From Simmondsia chinensis (lineage: Eukaryota > Streptophyta > Magnoliopsida > Caryophyllales > Simmondsiaceae): a stretch of 64,000 nucleotides of DNA. The notes beneath the pieces were generated by a model, which saw nothing but the letters and a program-made list of their open reading frames with translations, made no database searches and had not been told where the DNA came from. Position numbers and translations under genes: made by a program. Shown here in pieces: positions 56,201 through 64,000 of this stretch (position 1 is its first letter; every line of letters starts with the position of its first letter). The DNA lies in the NCBI GenBank assembly GCA_018398585.1, contig JAGTTD010000022.1, positions 11,137,501 through 11,201,500 of the forward strand. Reading direction: 5' to 3'.

Positions 56201-56724
56201 GTAAGCTCAGCCTCAGTAACACTCCTCTGGAAGTCATCCATATGCCCAGGCTAACCCTCCTTGCCGCCGCATCGATCAGAGATACTAAGGGCGGCGTTGA
56301 AATCCCCGAGAAGGATCCAAGGCTCACCCAAAAGACTCAAGCTAGTGCTCCGAGTACAGTCCCATAAAGCCCGACGAGGACCCGGCTCGTTAAAGCCATA
56401 AATAAAAGTAGCAAGAAAGCTCACAACTTCAGAAAGATCAGAGATACGACAAGTAAGGAACTGATCCCCTCCCCGAATGAGCTCGATTCTATATCCGCCC
56501 GGGTCCCAAGCAACTATAATGCGACACCAAGAGGGGCAAATGCCACTAAAAAGAAAGCTCCATCCATCGGCACAACAAGCAATCACCGCCTCAACATCAG
56601 AAGGTTTGGTTTTGGTCTCAACCAAACCAATGACAAATAAATGATTGGAAGATATCCAATCGCAAACAGCACGAGAAGAGTGGGGGTTATTTAGCCCCCT
56701 AATGTTCCAACATCCAACCACCAT
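53213..56724 (-). pseudogene. L1 ORF2: endonuclease, reverse transcriptase and zf-RVT domain
   Basis: Starts MVVGCWNIRGLN (56724), the usual N-terminus of the plant L1 endonuclease, with VETKTKPSD, YGFNEPG and LLGDFNA following; DHSAIVV lies after a frame change near 56050. RT blocks: RASGPDGYTSLFFK, STCGDFRPISYCNLIYKCI, TAFVPGRQISDSILL, ALKVDIRKAFDTV, SRGVRQGDPLSPYLFVI and a catalytic box reading CFANDLMIFC instead of FADD. The C-terminal zf-RVT region (IPRHSFILWLASRKRLWT, CVLCGSADETHEHLFF) is at 53213-53764. Stops near 55310, 55960 and 56110 and several frameshifts. Confidence 0.92.
54199..54211 (+). repeat. 13-C homopolymer in L1 ORF2
   Basis: C run followed by five G. It coincides with a frame change in ORF2 and may be a true mutation or a base-calling length error. 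Confidence 0.9.
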
Positions 56725-56734
56725 GATGAAATAA

Positions 56735-58815
56735 TCAAGAGGGAACACGGCCTGCACGCTTGGCTGCACGAGTGAGCGGCCTCCTCGGGGCCTCCACGGT
56801 AACCTCAACACATGGGAAAGTGGAGGTGTCTGACAAACTCTCAAACCAGTTCGACATGTCTAGACTTGGCACATTAGCCGACCGGTTTAAAGAACATAAA
56901 ATAGGGGTAGCGACCCCAAGAATGTCATCTTGGGCCACCTCCACCCCAATAGGAGCATCCACGAGCTCCCAATCACAAATGCCACGAAGAGGAGTGGAAA
57001 CAGGTAAGAAATCAGCAAAAGCCTGTGGTGAAAGGGAAACTGATCCAGAATCAGAAAGAGCAGTACGAGTGCTAACACCCTCCTCCCTAATATTCAGGTC
57101 AACCGCCCCCCTTAGCTCAGCGTTGCCTACCCTGCTTGGCCCAGTAGGCTCGATCCGATCCCCAACCCCTCCTCGGTTTGCATCCATCTCGAAAGACCCG
57201 AAGGTCGGCCTACGTCCAACATCCCTAGAAGAAATCCCCTCAAAAGCGGGCCCATTTCCTCTAGAGATTGAGAGAGAAGGTGCATTAGAGGGAAGCCCCT
57301 CCAAAACGGGCCCATTCCCACTAGTTTAAGTAATGGGTCTAGAGGAAAGCCCCTCCAAAACGGGCACATTCCCTCTAGGTGTAGCAACAGGTAGGTCACT
57401 AGGAGGAAGCCCCTTTAAAACGGGCCCATTCCCACTAGTGTAAGTAATGAGTGTGTCATTAGAGAAAAACCCCTCCAAAACAGGCCCATTTCTCCTAATA
57501 TAAGTAGTAGATGGCTCATGAGAGGAAAGCCCCTCCAAAATGAGCCCATTCCCCCTAGAAAAAGAAAGTCTTGAAGGGCAAGAGCCATTTGGCCCATTAA
57601 CTTGCATGCGTGGCCCAGACGTGGGCCCAGGGAGAGAGAGGTGCGGCCCAGGCGTGACAAGCGGCCTAGATCGCAGTCCAACAGTGCCTCTCCCCTTTGT
57701 CCGTGTGCGCCCCCCATCTCCATCATCAAATCTTGGCCGAACACCCACAAGTTCCCTTAGCCCACCAACACTAGCCTCTCCAAGCCCAATTTGTGGCCCG
57801 TTTGTGAGCTCATCCTCCTCACTTACTCCCATCCTACCACTACTATGCCCAAAGTCACATCTTAGCCCATTAGAAAGCCCATTAGTGGGCTCACCCTCCA
57901 TAATGACACTCCCTGGCCCAAAAGAGGAAAGCCCCACCAAATTGGGCCCATTTCCTCTTAGGCTATTGGAAATTGGTCCATTATCCACCACAACACCATT
58001 CCCCTCTAATCCCTTACGCCACCTCCATCGCCGCCGGGATTTTTTTCGGGCCACCATCTCCGGTTGCTCTTGGTGGATGGTAATGGTGTTCGTGGTGGGA
58101 CAAGAATGACCGAAGACCCTACATTTACGGTAAAATTTTGGCATACCCTCCAATGTAACAGTCACCGGTATGATTCGGCCATTATAATCAACCGATAGTC
58201 GCCTCAGGGGGTCGGCCCAAGCGTCAAGTTGTACACATACACGAGCATAGCTAACCACAGTACCCTCCAATGTCGGTTGGTCCATGAAAGGGGGTGGCCT
58301 ACACCACTAGCTATAGAACTTAAAGAACTCTCCGACCATAAGGAGGCTGGGAGGCCATGTAATTGGATCCAAATAGCGATCCGAGGGAGGTCATGCAAGG
58401 GAGCGAAGTTGGGTTGCCAACGCTCAAGGGAGAGATAGTGCCCATTAAGGGTCCAAGGCCCACCCCTTAGAATCAATTCCGACTCAGCTATCGACTTAAA
58501 CCGGAAATAGTAGACCTCCTTATCCGCAATTACACACTCAGGCCCTTTTGACCCCGAGAGCATTCGAGCTATGGTGACATGCCGAGAGTATGCAACACAA
58601 CCCCCAATAATGCGGCCAACAAGACATCGGCCCCATTTATCAAGACCTGGGGCTACATCTGCATCAGTGATAGTAGTAACCACTTCCCCATTCACAAGCC
58701 TCGGGGGGACAAACCGAAGTGTACCACCCGGGGGTGATGATTCAGCCACAGAGACCCAAGACCGGGGTAGGGCACCCGGTTCAAGCATGGGACCGGAACA
58801 TCCAAAGGAAGGCAA
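56735..58815 (-). pseudogene. L1 ORF1: DUF4283 RNA-binding-like domain, CCHC-like knuckle and repeat-rich tail
   Basis: The N-terminal part (58815-58204) holds a DUF4283 domain: CLVGRIIGGCVAYSRHV, VYYFRFKSIAESELILRGGP, WTLNGHYLSLERWQP, WIQLHGLPASLWSESS. A one-base frameshift near 58285 moves to the next frame, which has GTVVSYARVCVQLD and a knuckle KFYRKCRVFGHSCP. The tail (57230-57990) is built of repeated NGPVLEGLSS-type units, then an acidic C-terminus (57304-56735, ending RAGRVPS). ORF1 ends eleven bases before the ORF2 start. This is the nucleic-acid-binding partner of plant L1. Confidence 0.88.
57230..57570 (-). repeat. Coding tandem repeat in L1 ORF1
   Basis: The plus-strand word aagcccctccaaaa-cgggccc recurs about seven times at roughly 54-63-bp spacing (57292, 57349, 57408 and 57528 among them), each with a following ccctag or ccactag. 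On the minus strand this is the NGPVLEGLSS unit. Confidence 0.85.
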
Positions 58816-59652
58816 GAAGATTCAAGCAAAGAACAAGATTGTAACAAACTTAACAACCTCCAAATCTTCTAACAAGCAAAATTACATTCTCCCCGCCACA
58901 TCACCCAACAATGGAGGACAAGAGCAAGAAAGCAATAATGAGCAAACAAGATCAAGAAGCAACCCAATTAATTCATCAAGCAACCAAGAATCATCATCAA
59001 CCAAGAACATCATCATCAACCAAGAACATCTTCATCAAGCCCCTATTTGCAGCAAAAACAGGGCCTAAGAAAAGCATAACGACATGGTGGATATAGCCCA
59101 AGAAACCACCCAATCAGCCATGTCAAGAACAAGGAAGCAAGTAAGGTAGAGGGTGTGTACCAAAATTTGCTCCACAATAGAAGAGACTCCAAAGATGCAG
59201 GAGAGAAGAAACAACCCGAAGAGAGAGAAAAACGAGCTCCGAAGCCACCAAGAATCAATCCGTCCAAGAATCCAGGAGAAACCACAGTGGTGGAGGTCGC
59301 CAAGAAGATGAAAGATGAGATCAAGCTTCCTACGCCATTATCAACACCAAAACTCAAACGCCCTCACTCGCATGTGTTTCCGCCCTCCAAAAAAAAAAAA
59401 AAAGCGATTGGATTGATGCCCCAATGATCCCACAAGACAGAGGAGATCACGAGGAGTCCAAAACTGGTTTCAGCGTCGCCGTACGACGTCGCACGCGTCC
59501 GCACGTGCCAGAAACAGCCCCAGCTTATAAGGGAGATTAGCCCACGCGCCGCCAGGAGTACCCCACGCGCCACCGACCCGATTTCGCCAGTAGAGAGAAT
59601 CTCTCTCTAGTTTCTCTCTCTAGAAAAATACAAAATCCCGAAAGGTAAACCT

Positions 59653-60036
59653 GCTTAGCCACAAAAGTACTATCCCACCTAGACCTCAACTTATCGGGAA
59701 GGAGACACAATTTAGAATTAAAAAACCAAAATTTTGATTGGGAACAAACGTTTTCTCCAAAATGTGTTTATCATGAAAGGCCTTGGTTTTAGCTTTATAA
59801 ATCTTTGCATTCTTGTAAGCTTCATTTCTCAACTTCTCAAGTTCACTCAATTGAAGCTTGTGGTTAAAACTAGCTTGGTCTAAGTTGGAGTTCAAAGCTC
59901 TAGTGGCCCAATAAACTCAACTGGTAAATGACACGTCTTACCAAAGACCAACCTATAGGGTGACATGCCAAGTGAGGTCTTGTAAGTGGTGTGGTATGCC
60001 CAAAGAACATCATTCAACCTAAGTGACCAACCTATC
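59653..60036 (-). pseudogene. Gypsy integrase, C-terminal half (Tat/Athila type)
   Basis: Minus strand: [38 protein letters not shown], then [35 protein letters not shown] and LRSRWDS. This is the typical order after the integrase catalytic core in this group. Bounded by the solo LTR on the right and the L1 LINE on the left. Confidence 0.88.
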
Positions 60037-60041
60037 GGGAC

Positions 60042-61100
60042 TTTCATGACCCTAAACTAACCTATCAATAGGTCAATGACTCATAAGCCAAATAAAGAAA
60101 CTAATGTCATCATAGATGAAATGCTAGGAATACTTATCTTAAATATCCTTATAATATAACTAAAAAAAAAGTCAAGTCAAAATGTCAAAATTTCCAAGAC
60201 ACAATACATAATCTTATTTAAAGCACCACTAAAGTCATAGAAAGTAAATGAAAGTCTTCTAAGCTTGTAGCAACTTCAGCAATGTCGAAGGTAAATTCCT
60301 TGAACTTCTCCATCTGACTTACTACGCTGTGTCTGAAATTGATAAACGACAGGGTGAGCGTAAAGCCCAGCAAGTAACAAATCCGCCAACCAAAAACAAG
60401 AATCAAGCATACTTTGGAGTACTAATATCATATTTTTAAGATTAAAAGTAGAAACTTTACTAGGAATGAGGTATTAAAACTTAGGAAGGACGTTAAATTT
60501 ACACACAAGTCATATGCTCATAGGTTATGGTTGCATATAATCCCTGCAACTGGGCTCAGAATTGGCTATCTTAAAAGGGTCCCCGACCAACTTCGGGTTC
60601 AAAGGAACGTGCCATACAGTGCACTATGTCCAAAATACAATGTACATAACACAATTGCATATCATAAAACATAAATCCGACCATATTTTCAGAGTATCAT
60701 AAAATACGAAAGTATAATCAAAATCAATGTTAAATTCCATATTCTACTAACTTAGAAAATCATGCTTGATTCCTTTTTAGTTTTGAACACATAGAGGGGT
60801 AGGCATATGATATGTAAAAATGAAGTCTTTTAAAGAATTCTAAAAAAACCATAGAATTGGTACAAATAAATATATCAAAGTCACTTAAAAAGTTTTAGCT
60901 GAAAGAGTTAACAAATAGGTCACTTACTTGAAGAAATAAAGCTCCGTTGAAATCCCAACCCAAGCTATAGAGTATCTTGGACTCTTCTTTCCCTCAACTC
61001 TCACTCTTACTTGCAAAATGTGTTTTGGATGATTAGAGCTTGGCTAGGAGGGTGCTATGTATAGAAGAGGAGGGTATGTGAAAGGCTAAATGCACTTTAA

Positions 61101-61140
<40 letters not shown>

Positions 61141-61346
61141 GGTTGGGTTTAAGCTAAGGGTTGCATAAGTTATGATACTAAAGAGGGTGTTATGAATTCA
61201 TACAAATCAAGAGTCACAAGATGAATGCAATTAACTAATATGACCAATAATTAGGTGGGTTACAAGAAACCAAAGGTTATTCTTATTAATAGGGAGTAAT
61301 TTAATAATCCCAATTCCTAAGAAAAAGAAAAATCCTAATCCTTACA
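60042..61346. mobile_element. Solo LTR (TGTCATGACCC family), 1,305 bp
   Basis: Begins tttcatgaccctaaac (first G mutated from the expected TG), ends aatccttaca, with exact target copies gggac at 60037-60041 and 61347-61351. It splits gypsy integrase between VSPCKD-type and WSLRLND-type residues. Related to the solo LTR at 10760-13872. Contains a 39-G run. Confidence 0.85.
61101..61139 (+). repeat. 39-base G homopolymer
   Basis: Uninterrupted G run inside the solo LTR, the longest homopolymer in the window. Confidence 0.95.
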
Positions 61347-61351
61347 GGGAC

Positions 61352-62879
61352 TAACTGTTTTCTCAAGTATAGACTGGATCTCACTTTTTGAAAGCTCTAC
61401 GTCGCCACTAGTTTAGGGGTGATATGGGGTAGCAATCTTATGATGCACTGAGTGCCTCCTAAGAAGTGCCTTGAATGACCTATGAATGAAGTGACTACCA
61501 CCGTCACTAATGAGTGCTCTAGGGGTACCAAAGCGGTTAAAGATGTGGTTCTTGACAAATTGCATAACTACCTTGTGGTCATTGGTCTAAGTAGGTATAG
61601 CCTTAATACATTTAGACACATAGTCAACGCCCACAAGTATATAAATGATCCCAAAGGATCGGGGGAAAGGATTCATGAAATCAATACCCCAAACATCACA
61701 TATCTTCGCAATCAAAATGGGTTTCAAAGGCAGCATATGTGTACGTGTCAATGCGCCTGTGCGTTGACAGCGCTCACATGCAAGACAAAATTCGTGAGCA
61801 TTCTTAAATGGAGTAGGCCAATAAAAACCACATTTTTGGACTTTTGCAGCAGTCCTACGGCCTCTAAAGTGTCCTCCACATGCATATGAGTGACAAAAAG
61901 ATAAAATATGATACTCACAGTTGGGAACACATCTGCGGATTACCTGGTCAGCACAATGTTTAAACAAGTCAAGGTCATCCCAATAAAAGTGCTGTACCTG
62001 AGAGTAAAACCTATCCCTTTCTTGCTTGGACCAACTATAGGAATTTTACCTATAGCAAGAAAGTTAACAATATCTGCAAACCAAGGAGCATGGGAATGGG
62101 AGATAGTAAAAAGCTACTCATCAGGAAATGAGTCATGCAATGCAACAAATGCATTATGATACTCAAAAGTAAATCCTAGAAAGATGGTTAGCTACTACAT
62201 TCTCTGCACCTTTGTTATATCTCAATATGCTCTTGCAGTAGTAGAATCTATCTAATAAGTTGAAAGCAAATATTTCAAAGCAGCATGATCAAATTAGACA
62301 AGGACTTCTGATCTCAAAAGATAGGAACAAAACTTGTTGAGAGCAAACACAATAGCTAGCAACTCCTTTTCAGTGGTAGTGTAATTGCATTAGGCATCAT
62401 TAAGGGTTTTGCTAGCATAGTAGATGATATGAGGCACTTTGTTCACTCTTTGACCTAAGACAACACCTATAGCAAAATTTGAAGCATCACACATGATTTC
62501 AAAAGGGAGAGAGTAATTGGGTGCATAATAGCGGCGGACACAAGCAACGACCAAAGATTTTCGAAAGCTTTTTAAGCAAGACTCATCAAACTTAAATGAC
62601 ATGTCCTTGGCTAGCAAATTAGTAAATGGTCTAGCTAGCTTCCCAAAGTCCTTGATGAATCTTCTATGGAAACCCGCATGACCTAGGAAGGATCTACCTT
62701 TCTTCACATTTGAGGGAGGGGGAAGTTTAGCAATCAAATCTACCTTAGCCTACTCGACCTCGATGCCCTTCTTAGACATCCTATAACCCAATACAATTCC
62801 CTCTTGAACCATAAAGTGGCTCTTTTCCCAACTCAAAACAAGATTGGTTTCTTCACATCTCTTCAACACAAGAGCCAAA
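61352..62879 (-). pseudogene. Gypsy pol: RT C-terminus, RNase H and integrase start
   Basis: Minus strand from right: VLKRCEETNLVLSWEKSHF, IAKLPPPSNVKKGRSFLGHA, FHRRFIKDFGKLARPF, then RNase H start MCDASNFAIGVVLGQR, YYASKTLNDA (62390-62737). Integrase H2C2 finger and core follow at 61587-61967: GGHFRGRRTAAKV, CLACERCQRTG, VWGIDFMNPFP, then ALLRRHSVHHKIAT near 61450 and ELSKSEIQSILEKTV near 61360. Several stops. The family is the envelope-free or Athila-like Tat group by motif style. Confidence 0.9.
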
Positions 62880-62900
62880 TTCTGCAAACATTCATCAAAC

Positions 62901-63228
62901 AACAACAACAAAAAAACAAACCAAGTGCCTCAAGGACTCCCGCCAATGCAGGGTCTTGGGAGGGTGAGATGTACGCAGCCTTACCCCTTTAGGTTGCTAC
63001 CCCCAAAGGGAGGCTATATCCGGGGACCTCCATCTTGAAAAGCACAACAACAATGGCACATAAAGAGCGTAGGGAGAACATAAAGCAGTAGTAACCTATA
63101 AAGCAGCAAGCAAGTAAGCAATAAAGCAACAAGCAACAAGGCAACAAGCAGAAAGGCACATAAAAGCCTAGGGGCACAAAACTAGCCTAGTTATGCTCCT
63201 CTATTCTAAACCACTATATTGGCCACAT
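62901..63228 (-). mobile_element. RTE LINE 3' fragment inserted in gypsy RT
   Basis: A (CAA)n tail at 62901-62915 and the 3' UTR signature (gtgcctcaaggactcccg, tacgcagccttacccctttag). Target copies about 21 bp long flank it (62880-62900 and 63229-63249, tgcaaacatt-atcaaac core, two differences). It splits the gypsy RT at FDxCLxxL. Confidence 0.9.
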
Positions 63229-63249
63229 TTATGCAAACATTGATCAAAC

Positions 63250-63417
63250 AAAGGTCGAAAAACAGAGAAATGATCCATAAACACCTCAAGAAATTTGTCT
63301 ACCATGTCAGAAAAGATAGAAATCATGCATCTTTGAAACGTTGCTGGTGCATTACACAAACCAAATGGCATCCTACGATAGGCAAATGTGCAATAGGGAC
63401 CATCGTTGCCCCAAAAT
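63250..63417 (-). pseudogene. Gypsy reverse transcriptase core
   Basis: The minus strand reads TFAYRRMPFGLCNAPATFQR, SIFSDMVDKFLEVFMDHFSV. The catalytic FMDD box is changed to FMDH. Upstream RT, protease and gag lie beyond an unidentified sequence starting near 63418 or outside the window. Confidence 0.85.
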
Positions 63418-64000
63418 ACTAACGTATCTCACTTAGAAACGCGATTCCACGTTTTTAAGCTAGAAACATGTATGAAACGCGTTTCAACCTAAGGTTGAAA
63501 CATTTTAATAAAAAAAGAATGATTTTTGAAGATATCATTTATTTTGCCTTATCCAATGCTTTTGTAGCTTCTCGAATTATTTAATGAGAGATTTTGAATG
63601 GTAAAACATAGAACTCATTGTGATTTAAGTAAAACAATAAAAATGAGAGTTACCTTTTTTGTTCTACATAAGTATCCATGTCTTGTGTCTTGATAAACTT
63701 TTATTGCACTATTTTCTTATTTAGTGAGCAAAATGGACTTAGAGAAGTAGATATTGTTGGAAAAAGGTGGGAAAAAGGTGAGAGAGGTGAAGGAAATATA
63801 GAGCATGGAATGGCTTCTTCATAGAGAGTATTAAGATTAAGAGAAGTTACTAAGCTTATACTTGGCTTTTCCGTATTAAAGGGGAAGGAAGGTTAGTAGG
63901 AATTAAATTTAAAAAGGGAGGTTCATTTGTCAAGTCTAGAGGGAGAAAGTAGAGAGAGGGACTCTGGAATTCCGGCAGGCGTGTGAGCATCGACGGCGGC
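63418..64000. other. Unassigned AT-rich sequence at the window end
   Basis: Begins with aacgcgattccacgttttt and atgaaacgcgtttcaacc, a near-palindromic pair, directly where the gypsy RT stops, so it probably belongs to a further insertion. No coding region recognised. A GC-rich end (gtgtgagcatcgacggcggc) is cut by the window. Confidence 0.3.

Larger units (their letters stand above)
52933..59636 (-). mobile_element. Full-length L1 LINE, 6.7 kb, inserted in gypsy integrase
   Basis: Minus-strand element: poly-T (its poly-A tail) at 52933-52941, ORF2, ORF1 and a ~0.8-kb 5' UTR ending at 59636. 16-bp target copies cccgaaaggtaa-cct at 52917-52932 and 59637-59652 differ at one base. Both ORFs are present in the normal order, but frameshifts, stops and a catalytic change make it inactive. 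Confidence 0.94.

Noticed and set aside
53213..58109. Several plus-strand ORFs of 140-209 residues opposite the L1
   Set aside because: Antisense shadows of L1 ORF1 and ORF2, which carry the recognisable domains on the minus strand.

Overview
This is a window of nuclear DNA from a flowering plant with a large, transposon-rich genome. The reasons are two spliced plant-type genes with GT-AG introns, Ty1/copia and Ty3/gypsy LTR retrotransposons primed by initiator tRNA-Met, plant L1 and RTE LINEs, and hAT/Mutator-type MITEs. I do not name a species. A 100-N scaffold gap lies at 21714-21813. No rRNA, tRNA or CRISPR array was recognised.

Only two host genes can be supported, and both should act in mitochondria. 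(1) On the minus strand, 20028 to 2946, are seven exons of a circularly permuted GTPase of the YlqF/MTG1 family (plant DAR GTPase 2, SIN2-like). Its introns are swollen by an RTE LINE, a solo LTR and MITEs, one exon carries an in-frame TAG, and the last exon is not found. (2) On the plus strand from 41156 are the first three coding exons of an NDUFAF3-like (Mth938-domain) complex I assembly factor. Its third intron is entered by a huge nested gypsy element that runs past the window end, so the 3' exons are not here.

Layout. 1-2400: decayed copia 3' end with its LTR. 2440-2825: L1 fragment. 2946-20028: GTPase gene with TE-laden introns. 19985-23540: one sequence present twice around the N gap, almost certainly unmerged contig ends. 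20030-26697: non-coding interior, rich in minisatellites, and 3' LTR of a large LTR element. 26825-40856: a minus-strand copia element that received four later insertions: a chromodomain-type gypsy element (27509-33080), a solo LTR (33201-34251), an RTE tail (35157-35355), and a non-autonomous LTR element carrying PTB-like RRM domains (37170-40273). 41156-45937: NDUFAF3-like exons with an RTE in intron 1. 46151 to the end: a minus-strand Tat/Athila-type gypsy element holding a TIR element, a second non-autonomous LTR element (49120-52060), a full-length L1 LINE (52933-59636), another solo LTR (60042-61346) and an RTE fragment (62901-63228).

Most insertion boundaries were set by target-site duplications, and several were confirmed because excising the insert rejoins the reading frame or domain order of the host element. 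The most unusual item is the LTR element at 37170-40273, whose internal reading frames encode two RNA-recognition motifs resembling polypyrimidine-tract-binding proteins rather than gag or pol.
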